A DNA stretch of 11,249 bases from Trueperaceae bacterium (GTDB taxonomy: Bacteria; Deinococcota; Deinococci; Deinococcales; Trueperaceae), in NCBI GenBank assembly GCA_011390455.1, contig JAABSI010000009.1, positions 24,348-35,596 on the forward strand. The letters run 5' to 3'. Positions 1 through 7,177 of this stretch are shown piece by piece. The position numbers were made by a program, and so were the translations under genes. Each line of letters starts with the position of its first letter. Positions within the stretch are counted from its first letter, which is position 1. The notes under the pieces were generated by a model, which made no database searches, was not told the DNA's origin, and worked only from the letters and a program-made list of their open reading frames with translations.

Positions 1-654
1 GACCTTGCCGTAGTTCATCACCAGCACCCGGTCGGCGAGGTCGCGCACCACCGGCATCACGTGCTCGATGAACACGATCGTCAGGCCGGTGTCGCGCAGC
101 CGCTTGATCAGCGCCACGGTCGCGCGCGCCTCGGCGGGGCGCAGGCCCGCCATCACTTCGTCGAGCAGCAGGACCGTCGGCCGGGTCGCGAGCGCGCGCG
201 CGATCTCGAGCCGCTTCTCCTCCATCAGCGTCAGGTCCTCGGCGTCGTCGTCGGCGCGCCCGTCGAGGCCGACCAGCCCGAGCGCCTCGTCGGCGCGCTG
301 CTCGGCCTCGCTGCGGCCGACGCCGGGCTTGCCGAACATCGCGCCGACCAGGACGTTCTCGCGGACGGTCATCTCGGGGAAGGGCTGCACCACTTGGAAG
401 GCGCGGCCCAGCCCCAGGTGGCAGCGCTCGGCGGTGGCGAGGCCGCTCAGGTCGCGCCCGTCGAGCGCGACGGTGCCGGCCGTGGGCGCGAGCAGGCCCG
501 AGATCAGGTTGAGCAGCGTCGACTTGCCGGCGCCGTTCGGTCCGATGATGGCGAAGATCTCGCCGCGCGCGACGTCGAAGGAGACGTCGTCGACGGCCGC
601 GAGGCCGCCGAAGCGCTTGGCCAGCGAGGACGTGCTCAGGATGCTGGCGCTCAT
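1..654 (-). CDS. livG: Liv-type ABC transporter ATP-binding protein (LivG-like), C-terminus cut off by the window edge
   Basis: This is one of the two cytoplasmic ATPases expected for a branched-chain-amino-acid/amide (HAAT) ABC importer. It powers transport through the LivH/LivM-like permeases encoded just upstream. The first 218 residues are visible. They contain Walker A GPNGAGKST at residues 38-46, a Q-loop around Gln87, and Walker B LLLDE at 162-166 followed by the VMAGL stretch typical of LivG proteins. His198, in the FIEHVM stretch, is the switch histidine. The ABC signature region (141-150, LTLMEEKRLE) departs from LSGGQ; looser signatures occur in some LivG-like ATPases. The ATG overlaps the stop of the livM-like gene as ATGA (654-651). 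A GGAGG lies 6 nt upstream of it (plus-strand 661-665). The missing end, and a probable LivF partner, would lie beyond position 1. Family call is firm; substrate is unknown. Confidence 0.93.
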   Translation of the reverse strand, partial: MSASILSTSSLAKRFGGLAAVDDVSFDVARGEIFAIIGPNGAGKSTLLNLISGLLAPTAGTVALDGRDLSGLATAERCHLGLGRAFQVVQPFPEMTVRENVLVGAMFGKPGVGRSEAEQRADEALGLVGLDGRADDDAEDLTLMEEKRLEIARALATRPTVLLLDEVMAGLRPAEARATVALIKRLRDTGLTIVFIEHVMPVVRDLADRVLVMNYGKV

Positions 655-1757
655 AGGTCGCCTCCGGGCTTCGCGGTGGGGGACTCGGGGGCCTCGGGGG
701 CGGCGCTCTTCGCGCGGGGCCGGCCCGCGCCGCGCTTGCGCCACCAGGTTCCGATGGTGCCGACCACGCCGCGCGGCATGAAGAGGATCGTCAGCACCAG
801 CACCACGCCGTAGCCGATCAGGTACCCGTCGTCGAAGGTTCGACGGAGGGTCTCCTGCACCGACGACAGGCCGAGCGCACCGACGATCGGGCCCAGCGTC
901 GTGTAGAGGCCACCGAAGATCGGCGTGACCAGCGCCAGCACCGTCGTCGCGACCGAGAACGACTGGTCGGGGAGCACGGAGCCGATCCGGTGCGCCTCGA
1001 CCGCGCCCAGCATGCCGACGCCGGCGGCGCTGAGCATGAAGGCGAGCAGCTTGATGCGCGCGGGCCGCACGCCCATGACGCCGGCGACGTCCTCGTTGGT
1101 GCGGATGGCGGTGAAGGCGTGCCGCAACCGGGAGCGTTGCAGCGCGATCGAGATCAGCACCGTCAGCGCCAGCAGGCCCGCGTAGACGTAGAAATAGGCC
1201 TCGTTGCGGAGGAAGGCGACCTCCCAGCGCTCCATCTCGCCCGCGACGAACACGGGCCGGAAGAGCGGGGCGACGTTCATGCCGGCGTTGCCGCCGGCGA
1301 ACGCGGTGGGCGCGTGGTGCGCGACGGACTTGAGCACCTCCGCGAACGCCAGGGTCGCGATCGCGAAGTAGATCGCGCGCAGCCGCAGCGTCAGGCTCCC
1401 GAGCAGCAGCGCGAACAGCACCGCGACCACGCCGCCGGCGGGGATGCCGAGCCACATGGGCACTTCGAGGTGCCGCAGCATCAGGGCGGTCGTGTAGGCG
1501 CCCGCGCCGTAGAAGGCCGCGTGGGCCAGCGAGAGCTGCCCGGTGCGGGCGAGCATGTCCCAGGAGAGCGCCAAGATCGCGAGCGACAGCGCGTTGATGG
1601 CGATGGAGAGGTAGCTGACCGAGGCGCGATCGAACAGCCCGCGCAGCAGGTCGGGGGTGAAGACGGCGACCGCGATCAGGAGCAGCAGGCCGAGGACGTC
1701 CCAAGGGACGGCGCCGATGCGGCGGGCGCCGGCGCGGCGGGCGGTGGCGGGTCTCAT
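651..1757 (-). CDS. livM: Liv-type ABC transporter permease (LivM-like)
   Basis: This is the second membrane permease of the importer, 368 residues with many hydrophobic helices. Family hallmarks are GQLSLAHAAFYGAGAY at about residues 73-88 and LRLRAIYFAIATLAFAEVL at about 124-142. A cytoplasmic coupling loop, AIRTNEDVAGVMGVRPARIK at about 217-236, would contact the ATPases. The C-terminal 30 or so residues form a hydrophilic Arg/Lys/Ala/Pro-rich cytoplasmic tail. I chose the ATG at 1757 over a GTG seven codons upstream (1778). The ATG overlaps the livH-like stop as ATGA and has GGAGG 5 nt ahead of it (plus-strand 1763-1767), whereas the GTG has no such site. The stop overlaps the LivG-like start, so coupled translation is likely. 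The call is secure at family level. Confidence 0.94.
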   Translation of the reverse strand: MRPATARRAGARRIGAVPWDVLGLLLLIAVAVFTPDLLRGLFDRASVSYLSIAINALSLAILALSWDMLARTGQLSLAHAAFYGAGAYTTALMLRHLEVPMWLGIPAGGVVAVLFALLLGSLTLRLRAIYFAIATLAFAEVLKSVAHHAPTAFAGGNAGMNVAPLFRPVFVAGEMERWEVAFLRNEAYFYVYAGLLALTVLISIALQRSRLRHAFTAIRTNEDVAGVMGVRPARIKLLAFMLSAAGVGMLGAVEAHRIGSVLPDQSFSVATTVLALVTPIFGGLYTTLGPIVGALGLSSVQETLRRTFDDGYLIGYGVVLVLTILFMPRGVVGTIGTWWRKRGAGRPRAKSAAPEAPESPTAKPGGDL

Positions 1758-2623
1758 GCGATCCTCCGAGAGCGCCACACGAGCACGACGAAGATGATGG
1801 CGAAGAACACCGCGTTGCGCAGCGTGTCGCCGTTGGGCACGAGCGTGGCGACCATCGATTCGGCGATCGCCACGAACAGCGAGGCGAAGAGCACCCCGCG
1901 GATGTTGCCGAGCCCGGCCACCACCACGATGGCGAAGGCCTTGAGGGTGAACGCCAGGCCGATCGTCGGGGTCGGCGACTGGATGACGGCGATCATCACG
2001 CCGCCGATGCCGGCGAGGAGCGCGGAGAGCGCGAAGGCGACCAGGTAGACGCGATCGACCTCGAGGCCGACCAGGGCGGCGCCGATGCGGTTCTGCGCCA
2101 CGGCCCGCATCGCGCGGCCGGTGGCCGTTCGAGCGAGCATCCAGTAGAGGCCGAGCACCAGCGCGAGCGAGATGACGAAGCTGGCGAGCGGCACCAGGCC
2201 CACGGAGATCGGCCCGATCTGGAAGCCGATCGAGCGGTAGGCGATGCCCGAGATGGTGCGCGGATCGCCGCCCCAGACGAGCAGCGCCAGGTTCTGCAGG
2301 ATGATGCCGAGGCCGAAGGTCAACAGCATCTGGTTGAGCTCGGGCGCCTTGAGGACGAAGCGGATGGTGCTCGCGTAGATCAGGGCGCCGATGAGCCCGA
2401 GCGCGGGCGCGACCAGGAACAGCGAGACGACCGGGTCGATGCCGAACGATACGAACAGCTGGTACGCGAAGAAGGCGCCCACCATGAAGAACTCGCCGTG
2501 GGCGAAGTTGACGATGCCGATCACGCCGATGGCCAGAGCTAGGCCGACCGACACGAGGGCGTAGAGCCCAGCGGCCAGGACGCCGGAGACCAGCGCCTGG
2601 AGGACGAGCGTGGGGTCGATCAT
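1754..2623 (-). CDS. livH: Liv-type ABC transporter permease (LivH-like)
   Basis: This is the first membrane permease of the importer, 289 residues, a normal LivH length. The N-terminal region carries the family pattern GLALAIGVIGIVNFAHGEFF (27-46). The middle has RAMRAVAQNRIGAALVGLEVDR, the cytoplasmic loop that would meet the ATPase, followed by a glycine/alanine-rich helix. The last conserved block, KAFAIVVVAGLGNIRG, falls at 228-243. The protein ends in a short basic tail (WRSRRIA). The ATG at 2623 has no convincing Shine-Dalgarno sequence, unlike most neighbours, and it follows the 90-bp gap containing a strong stem-loop. Both features suggest weaker expression than the binding protein upstream. 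The stop overlaps the livM-like start. Substrate cannot be read from the permease. Confidence 0.94.
   Translation of the reverse strand: MIDPTLVLQALVSGVLAAGLYALVSVGLALAIGVIGIVNFAHGEFFMVGAFFAYQLFVSFGIDPVVSLFLVAPALGLIGALIYASTIRFVLKAPELNQMLLTFGLGIILQNLALLVWGGDPRTISGIAYRSIGFQIGPISVGLVPLASFVISLALVLGLYWMLARTATGRAMRAVAQNRIGAALVGLEVDRVYLVAFALSALLAGIGGVMIAVIQSPTPTIGLAFTLKAFAIVVVAGLGNIRGVLFASLFVAIAESMVATLVPNGDTLRNAVFFAIIFVVLVWRSRRIA
1763..1767 (-). promoter_or_regulatory. Ribosome binding site that fixes the livM-like start
   Basis: On the minus strand this reads GGAGG, 5 nt before the ATG at 1757. It lies inside the end of the livH-like gene. It is the reason for rejecting the GTG at 1778, which would place this site inside the coding region. 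Confidence 0.8.
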
Positions 2624-2668
2624 GGGGCTGCCGTCACGAAGATAGGGTCCTTCCGGGTCGGGTGGGTG

Positions 2669-2706
2669 CCCGCGGGTGGGGGGCGACGTGCACCCCCACC
2701 CGCGGG
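2669..2706 (-). promoter_or_regulatory. Strong intercistronic stem-loop between the binding-protein and permease genes
   Basis: Positions 2669-2682 and 2693-2706 are perfect inverted repeats (14 bp, GC-rich) around a 10-nt loop. The structure begins 7 nt after the stop codon of the binding-protein gene in the transcribed (minus) direction. No T-run follows, so it is not a classical intrinsic terminator. Such structures between a binding-protein gene and its permease genes are known to cause partial termination or to protect the upstream mRNA from 3' exonucleases (for example the malE-malF REP region). The same role is inferred here. The rest of the 90-bp gap (2624-2713) shows nothing else recognisable. 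Confidence 0.75.
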
Positions 2707-2713
2707 TCGAGGC

Positions 2714-3916
2714 TCAGCGGCAGCTGACGAGCGGGGCGGTGGCCTTCTCGACGGGCCAGACGATCTCGCGCACGCCGTCCTGGTACTGGAAGACGAGCCA
2801 GAGGTCGGTCGTGAAGCCCTGGTGCTTGCCGACCACGGAGGGCTCGAAGGACCAGTCGCCGATCGGGCTGCGGAAGGTGCCGGCCTCGAGCTCGGCGATG
2901 ACGGCGTCCTGGTCGGTGGTGCCCGCCGCGTTGATCGCGTCGGCGTAGGCCCACAGGTTGGCGTAGGCGAGCGCGGAGAAGTAGTTGTCGGGCTCGGCGC
3001 CGAACTTGGCCGAGTACGCGGTCGTGAAGGCGGCCGCCTCGGGGGTCGGCAGGTTGGGCAGGAAGCCGATCAGGCCGGTGACGCACTGCGCCTCGGGCGC
3101 GGCGGCGAACTCGGTCGGCCATCCGGGAGGGGCCCCGAAGATGTACTGCGGGTTGTAGTTCAGCTCGCGCACCTGGCTCGTGAGCGGCACGACGTCGGAG
3201 TCGTAGCCGATCCAGTACAGGAGGTCGGCGTCGGTCGCCGCGGCCTTGGCGATCGCCGCGCGGAAGTCGCCGGTGCCGCCGAGCAGGGTCGAGGTGAAGG
3301 CCTCGCGCAGCGGGACCGTCAGGCCGGCGCCCTCGATGAGCGCCTGGGCGCCCGCCGAGCCGGGTCCGCCGAAGGCGGAGTCCTCGTGGAGCAGCGCGAC
3401 GGACTGCGACCCGGTGTCGGCGACGAAGGCGGTGGCCGCCTCGACGTTGTGGTAGTCCCACGGGTGCACGTGGAAGAACCAGTCTTCCTCGCCGATCAGC
3501 TCTTCGATGCCGTCGAAGCCGTCGATGCCGATGCCCGACACCGCGCCGCCGATCCACATGACGATCGGCTGGAAGGTGCGGAAGGACTCGACCAGCGCCA
3601 GCGTCACGCCGGAGCTGAAGCCGCCGGCGATGAACTCGACGCCGTCCTCGGTCATGAGCTTCTCGAAGGCGGCGAGGCCGACGGCCGGGTTGGCTTGGGT
3701 GTCCTCGATGACGATGCGCAGCGGCTCGCCGAGGACGCCGCCGGCGGCGTTGATCTCCTCGAGCGCGAGCTCGAAGCCGGCGCGCTGCGCCTGGCCGGTG
3801 CCGGCGGCGCCGCCGGTGAGCGGCGTCAGGACGCCGATCGTGACGCCTTGCGCGGCGGCTGCGCCCAGGCTGGCCAGGGCGAGCAGGGTGAAGAGGGTGC
3901 GGACGGTGCGGTGCAT
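2714..3916 (-). CDS. Secreted HAAT/Liv-type ABC transporter substrate-binding protein
   Basis: A 400-residue type I periplasmic binding protein (LivK/amide-binding, Peripla_BP_6 kind) that would capture the ligand outside the cytoplasmic membrane and deliver it to LivH/LivM. Residues 1-22 form a Sec signal peptide: basic start MHRTVR, hydrophobic core, then an alanine run before Gln23. There is no lipobox cysteine, so a soluble protein cleaved by signal peptidase I is expected. The mature N-terminus shows the family pattern TIGVLTPLTGGAAGTGQ, then GFELALEEINAAGG at about 47-60 and IEDTQANPAVGLAAFEKLM at about 70-88. Two cysteines remain (278, 399) and could form a disulfide. The ATG at 3916 has the best ribosome binding site in the window, AGGAGG 6 nt upstream. 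Ligand is unknown: this family binds branched-chain amino acids, amides, aromatic acids and other small acids. Confidence 0.93.
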   Translation of the reverse strand: MHRTVRTLFTLLALASLGAAAAQGVTIGVLTPLTGGAAGTGQAQRAGFELALEEINAAGGVLGEPLRIVIEDTQANPAVGLAAFEKLMTEDGVEFIAGGFSSGVTLALVESFRTFQPIVMWIGGAVSGIGIDGFDGIEELIGEEDWFFHVHPWDYHNVEAATAFVADTGSQSVALLHEDSAFGGPGSAGAQALIEGAGLTVPLREAFTSTLLGGTGDFRAAIAKAAATDADLLYWIGYDSDVVPLTSQVRELNYNPQYIFGAPPGWPTEFAAAPEAQCVTGLIGFLPNLPTPEAAAFTTAYSAKFGAEPDNYFSALAYANLWAYADAINAAGTTDQDAVIAELEAGTFRSPIGDWSFEPSVVGKHQGFTTDLWLVFQYQDGVREIVWPVEKATAPLVSCR

Positions 3917-3922
3917 GCGGTT

Positions 3923-3928
3923 CCTCCT
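3923..3928 (-). promoter_or_regulatory. Full-strength ribosome binding site of the binding-protein gene
   Basis: On the minus strand this reads AGGAGG, 6 nt before the ATG at 3916. It contrasts with the lack of a clear site before the LivH-like gene. The difference fits a need for many binding proteins per transporter. Confidence 0.8.
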
Positions 3929-3988
3929 AGTGAGGGGCGGGCCGGGTGGCGGCCCGAAGCGGGGTCGGGGGGTGGAGGGGCGACGTGG

Positions 3989-4005
3989 GCCGGCCGGGGG
4001 CCGGC
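3989..4005 (-). terminator. Short GC hairpin after the hydrolase gene; weak terminator or processing-site candidate
   Basis: The sequences 3989-3995 and 3999-4005 are perfect 7-bp inverted repeats with a 3-nt loop, 15 nt after the stop of the alpha/beta hydrolase gene on the minus strand. There is no following T-run. It could attenuate transcription between the enzyme genes and the transporter genes. It could also simply reflect the local G/C richness. The whole gap 3917-4020 otherwise holds only G-rich sequence and the binding-protein ribosome site. No promoter for the transporter genes could be recognised. Confidence 0.35.
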
Positions 4006-4020
4006 GGGCGGCGGCTCAGG

Positions 4021-4839
4021 TCATGGCGCCGGCTCCTCTGCATCCAGCGCCTCGAGCAACGCGCCGAGGCGCGCCGCGAAGCGGTCGGGCGCCTCGGTCG
4101 CCGGGCTGTGGCCGACGTCGTCCCAGGTCTCGAGCTGGATGCGCTCCGTGCCGGTGAAGGCGTCGGCGGTGCGCTGCGCCATCTCGGCGGTGATCAGCGG
4201 GTCCAGGCCGCCGCGCAGGACCAGCACCCGGCCCTCGTAGGCGGCGAGGCGCGGGGCGAGGTCGAGGCCGGTCAGCGCCCGGGCGTTGCCGCGGAAGGCG
4301 TCCGGATGCATGCGCAGCCCGTCGGCGACCAGGTCGTCGAAGTCCGCGGGTTGGCGGCTGGCGAGCAGCGGCTCCAGCGCCTGCTTGAGCAGTGGGCCGT
4401 TGCCCTGGAACAGGTCGAGCAGCGGGTAGTGCTCCTCGGGGGTGGTGAGCCCGTCCGGCGCGCTGCCGTCGACGAGCACCAGCGCCGACCAGGCCTCGGG
4501 GTCGGCGGCGGCGGCCTCGAGCACGACCGCGCCCCCCAGGCTGTGGCCGACCAGCACGGGGCGGTCGAGCCCGAGGGCGGACGCGAAGCCGCGCACGGCC
4601 TCGGCGTACGCGGCGATCGTGATGGGCGCGCCCAGCGGATCGCTGTCGCCGAAGTTCGGGAGGTCGAGCGCCAGCAGCCGCGCGCCGGCGGGCGGGGCGG
4701 CGAGCAGGTCGGAGAACCAGCGCTTGCTGGCGAAGTTGCCGTGGACCAGGACGACGGCCCGGCCCTCGCCGGTCTCTTGGTACGCGATGCGGCGGTCGTC
4801 GACCTGCACGTGCTGGATCGGGATATCGGCGGGGATCAT
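4021..4839 (-). CDS. Alpha/beta-fold serine hydrolase (GHSLG type)
   Basis: A 272-residue cytoplasmic alpha/beta hydrolase of standard length. The oxyanion-hole segment is VHGNFAS (32-38). The nucleophile elbow is GHSLG with Ser100. The acid is probably Asp213 (RGGLDPL) and the histidine is His244 (DVGHSP). No signal peptide is seen. The fold covers esterases, C-C bond hydrolases, lactonases and others; the sequence does not decide between them. The ATG at 4839 overlaps the stop of the preceding hydrolase as ATGA and has AAGGAG 5 nt upstream (plus-strand 4845-4850). The reading frame stays open far upstream, but that part is antisense-like shadow of the neighbouring hydrolase gene and lacks hydrolase features. 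Last enzyme gene before the transporter genes, so a role in processing the imported compound is inferred. Confidence 0.9.
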   Translation of the reverse strand: MIPADIPIQHVQVDDRRIAYQETGEGRAVVLVHGNFASKRWFSDLLAAPPAGARLLALDLPNFGDSDPLGAPITIAAYAEAVRGFASALGLDRPVLVGHSLGGAVVLEAAAADPEAWSALVLVDGSAPDGLTTPEEHYPLLDLFQGNGPLLKQALEPLLASRQPADFDDLVADGLRMHPDAFRGNARALTGLDLAPRLAAYEGRVLVLRGGLDPLITAEMAQRTADAFTGTERIQLETWDDVGHSPATEAPDRFAARLGALLEALDAEEPAP

Positions 4840-5690
4840 CGGGTCTCCTTCCAAAACGCCCGCAGCTCGGCGGCGACGGCCGCGGGTCGTTCGATCGGTG
4901 CGGCGTGGCCGGCTTCGGGCACGGTCGCCAGGCGCCCGTCGGCGGCGTGGCGCAGCAGCGCGCGGCCGTGGCGGGCGGGGGTCATGACGTCGTCCTCGCC
5001 GTGCAGCGCCAGCACCGGGCACGGCAGCGTCGCGAGTGCCGGGCCGGCGTCCGCCTCGAAGGCCGCCATCCCGGCGATCAGCGCGTGGGCGCGGCGCGGG
5101 TCGGTGGCGGACGCCGCGGCGCGCCAACCCTCGAGGGCGTCCTCCTGGTCGCGGAGGAAGGCCTGGCCCCAGACCCACGGGGTGGCGACGTCGAAGCGGT
5201 GCACCGGTCCGCCGACCTCGTGGGCGGCGAGCCAGGCGCGCACCACCAGCTTCAGGTGGGCGTCGGCGACGACGAAGCCGTCGCAGGAAGTCAGCGAGCG
5301 CACGCGGCCCGGGGTGTCCGCTTCGATCGCGGCGGCCGCCAGCACGGCGGCGGGTGCGCCGCTCGAGAGCCCGACCAGGTGGAAGGCCCCGAGCCCGTGC
5401 TCGCGCGTCAGCGCGGCGACGAGCGCGACCAGGTCCTCGGCGTGCGTCTCGATGCGGTGCGGGCCCTCGGGGTCCTCGCTGCCGCCCTGGCCGCGCTGGT
5501 CGTAGCGCACCACGCGGTGGTCGGCGAGGAGGTCGGTCGTCAGCCCGTCCCAAGCCTCGATCGCCATCATCAGGCCGTTGACCAGCAGCACCGTCGGGGC
5601 GCCGTCGGGGCCGCCGTCTCGGACCTCGTCGACGCGGGCGCGCAGGCGCACGCCGGAGGCCCCGGGCAGCAGGCCCTCCCAGGCGCTCAC
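4836..5690 (-). CDS. Alpha/beta-fold serine hydrolase (GLSSG type)
   Basis: A 284-residue alpha/beta hydrolase. A core strand VLLVNGLMM (34-42) takes the place of the usual HG oxyanion motif: Asn-Gly where many relatives have His-Gly. A VRYDQRGQGGS segment at 61-71 follows. The nucleophile elbow is GLSSG with Ser109. The acid is probably Asp234 (HGEDD) and the histidine His262 (EAGHAAPIERP). The pattern is that of 3-oxoadipate enol-lactonase-like and related hydrolases, but the specific reaction cannot be assigned. It differs clearly from the next gene's hydrolase, so the two are not a recent duplication. The start is GTG at 5690: GTGA overlap with the ligase stop and GAGGT 6 nt upstream. The same frame is open up to 6980, but that extension is a shadow of the ligase gene. 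Confidence 0.88.
   Translation of the reverse strand: MSAWEGLLPGASGVRLRARVDEVRDGGPDGAPTVLLVNGLMMAIEAWDGLTTDLLADHRVVRYDQRGQGGSEDPEGPHRIETHAEDLVALVAALTREHGLGAFHLVGLSSGAPAAVLAAAAIEADTPGRVRSLTSCDGFVVADAHLKLVVRAWLAAHEVGGPVHRFDVATPWVWGQAFLRDQEDALEGWRAAASATDPRRAHALIAGMAAFEADAGPALATLPCPVLALHGEDDVMTPARHGRALLRHAADGRLATVPEAGHAAPIERPAAVAAELRAFWKETR
4845..4850 (-). promoter_or_regulatory. Ribosome binding site that fixes the start of the GHSLG hydrolase
   Basis: On the minus strand this reads AAGGAG, 5 nt before the ATG at 4839. It lies within the last codons of the preceding hydrolase gene. It shows that translation begins at 4839 and not at an upstream codon of the longer open frame. Confidence 0.8.
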
Positions 5691-7177
5691 TGGGGTACCT
5701 CGGTGGTGGCGCGTTCGGCGACGAAGGCGTCGCGCAGCTGCCGCGTGAGCACCTTGCCGGCGCCGGAGACCGGCAGCGCGTCCAGGAAGCGCACGTGCTT
5801 GGGCACCTTGTAGCGCGCCAGGCGCTCCTTGAGGAAGGCGCGCACGTCGTCGGCGCCCAGACGGGCGCCCTCGCGCAGCACCACCGCCGCCAACCCGACC
5901 TCGCCCCAGCGCGCGTCCGGCACGCCGGTGACGGCGCAGGCGGCGACGTCCGGGTGGTCGTCGAGCGCCGCTGCGATCTCGGCGGGGTAGACGTTCTCGC
6001 CGCCGCTGATGAACAGGTCCTTGCGGCGCCCGACCAGCGCCAGGTCGCCCTCGTCGTCGACGCGGGCGAGGTCGCCCGTCCACAGCCAACCGTCGCGCAG
6101 CACCTCGGCGGTCGCCTCGGGGTGTTCGAAGTAGCCGGCGAACACGTGCGGGCCCGCGAGCGTCAGTTCGCCGACCTCGCCGGGATCGCACGGCGCGCCG
6201 TCGGGCCGCCGGACGACGGCCTCGGTGTGCAGGATCGGTCGTCCGACCGACCAGGGCTTGCGGGCGGCGGTCTCGAGGTCGATCGCGAAGCAGTTCACGC
6301 CCGCCTCGGTCAGGCCGTAGCCCTGCTTGAAGCGGACGCCGCGCTCGGCGAAGGCGTCGCGCAGCGGCAACGGACACGGGGCGCCGCCCGAGATCGCCCA
6401 GCGCACGCGGCTCAGATCGGCCCCGGCGAAGTCCGCGTCCTCCGCGAGCATCTGGAACATGGTCGGGACCATGAAGAGCAACGTCGCGCCTAGGTCGTCG
6501 ACGAGCTTCAAGTACGCCCCGGCATCGAATCGGGGCATCAGCGCGACGCGGGCACCGAGCGTGTAGAGCGGCGTCGTCAGCGCGTTCATCGCGGCGTGGA
6601 AGCAGGGCGTCGCCTGCACGGCCAGGTCGTCGTCGCGCAGCCCCCAGGAGAGGACGGTGGCGGCGGCGTTGGCGGCCTGCTGCCGGTACGGCAGCACCGC
6701 GCCCTTGGGCAGGCCGGTGGTCCCGCCCGTCAGCAGGATCATCTGCGGGTCCTCGGGGCCCACGGCGGCGTGGGGCACCGGGTCGGGATCGCCGAGCCAG
6801 GCCTCGTAGTCCTCGAGCGCCACCGTCGGCACCCCCAGGCCCCGCGCCACCGAGGCGTGCGCGGCGTCGTGGAGCAGCAGCCGGGGGCGCAGCAGGTCGG
6901 TCACGGCGCGCAGCTCCACCGGGCTGAGCCGGGGGTTGAGCGGGGCGTAGACGACGGCCGCCTTCGCCGCCGCCAGCCACAGGTCGAGGTGCGCCAGGTG
7001 GTTGTGGGCGAGGATCGAGATCCGGTCGAAGCGGTCGACGCCGATGGCCCTCAGGCGCCCCGCGAGGCGCTCGGCCCGGCGGTCCATGGCGCCGTAGGTG
7101 GTCCAGCCGCCGTCCCAGTGCACCGCGGGGCGGTCCGGCGTGACCGCGGCGCGGAAGCCGGCGACGTCGTAGTTCAC
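5687..7177 (-). CDS. AMP-forming acyl-CoA synthetase / acid-CoA ligase family
   Basis: A 496-residue member of the adenylate-forming (ANL) superfamily, which activates a carboxylic acid with ATP and normally transfers it to CoA. The motifs are complete. The P-loop is LTGGTTGLPKG (149-159), of the TGG type also found in FadD. YGLTEAG falls at 287-293 and WTGD at 366-369 with the ribose-binding Asp369. The hinge region is GRRKD at 383-387, then GGENVYP at 392-398. Lys475 is the acid-activating lysine of the C-terminal domain. No membrane segment or signal is seen. The GTG at 7177 overlaps the KAS III-like stop as GTGA, with GAGG 7 nt upstream. An upstream extension to 7264 is Arg-rich shadow sequence. 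The substrate acid is unknown; genomic context suggests the compound brought in by the adjacent importer or released by the hydrolases. Confidence 0.92.
   Translation of the reverse strand: MNYDVAGFRAAVTPDRPAVHWDGGWTTYGAMDRRAERLAGRLRAIGVDRFDRISILAHNHLAHLDLWLAAAKAAVVYAPLNPRLSPVELRAVTDLLRPRLLLHDAAHASVARGLGVPTVALEDYEAWLGDPDPVPHAAVGPEDPQMILLTGGTTGLPKGAVLPYRQQAANAAATVLSWGLRDDDLAVQATPCFHAAMNALTTPLYTLGARVALMPRFDAGAYLKLVDDLGATLLFMVPTMFQMLAEDADFAGADLSRVRWAISGGAPCPLPLRDAFAERGVRFKQGYGLTEAGVNCFAIDLETAARKPWSVGRPILHTEAVVRRPDGAPCDPGEVGELTLAGPHVFAGYFEHPEATAEVLRDGWLWTGDLARVDDEGDLALVGRRKDLFISGGENVYPAEIAAALDDHPDVAACAVTGVPDARWGEVGLAAVVLREGARLGADDVRAFLKERLARYKVPKHVRFLDALPVSGAGKVLTRQLRDAFVAERATTEVPQ

Noticed and set aside
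61..813. Plus-strand open frames across the LivG-like gene
   Set aside because: The opposite strand shows Walker A and B motifs; the plus-strand translations have no recognisable features.
2666..4240. A 524-codon plus-strand open frame across the binding-protein gene
   Set aside because: Low-complexity Gly/Ala/Arg/Glu translation, opposite a gene with signal peptide, ribosome site and family motifs.
4839..5553. N-terminal extension of the GHSLG hydrolase in the same open frame
   Set aside because: The extension is Arg/Pro-rich shadow of the neighbouring hydrolase gene. The ATG at 4839 has a strong ribosome site and a 4-base overlap.
5691..6980. N-terminal extension of the GLSSG hydrolase in the same open frame
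   Set aside because: It lies within the ligase gene in another frame and is Arg/Ala/Gly-rich. The GTG at 5690 with GAGGT upstream is the better start.
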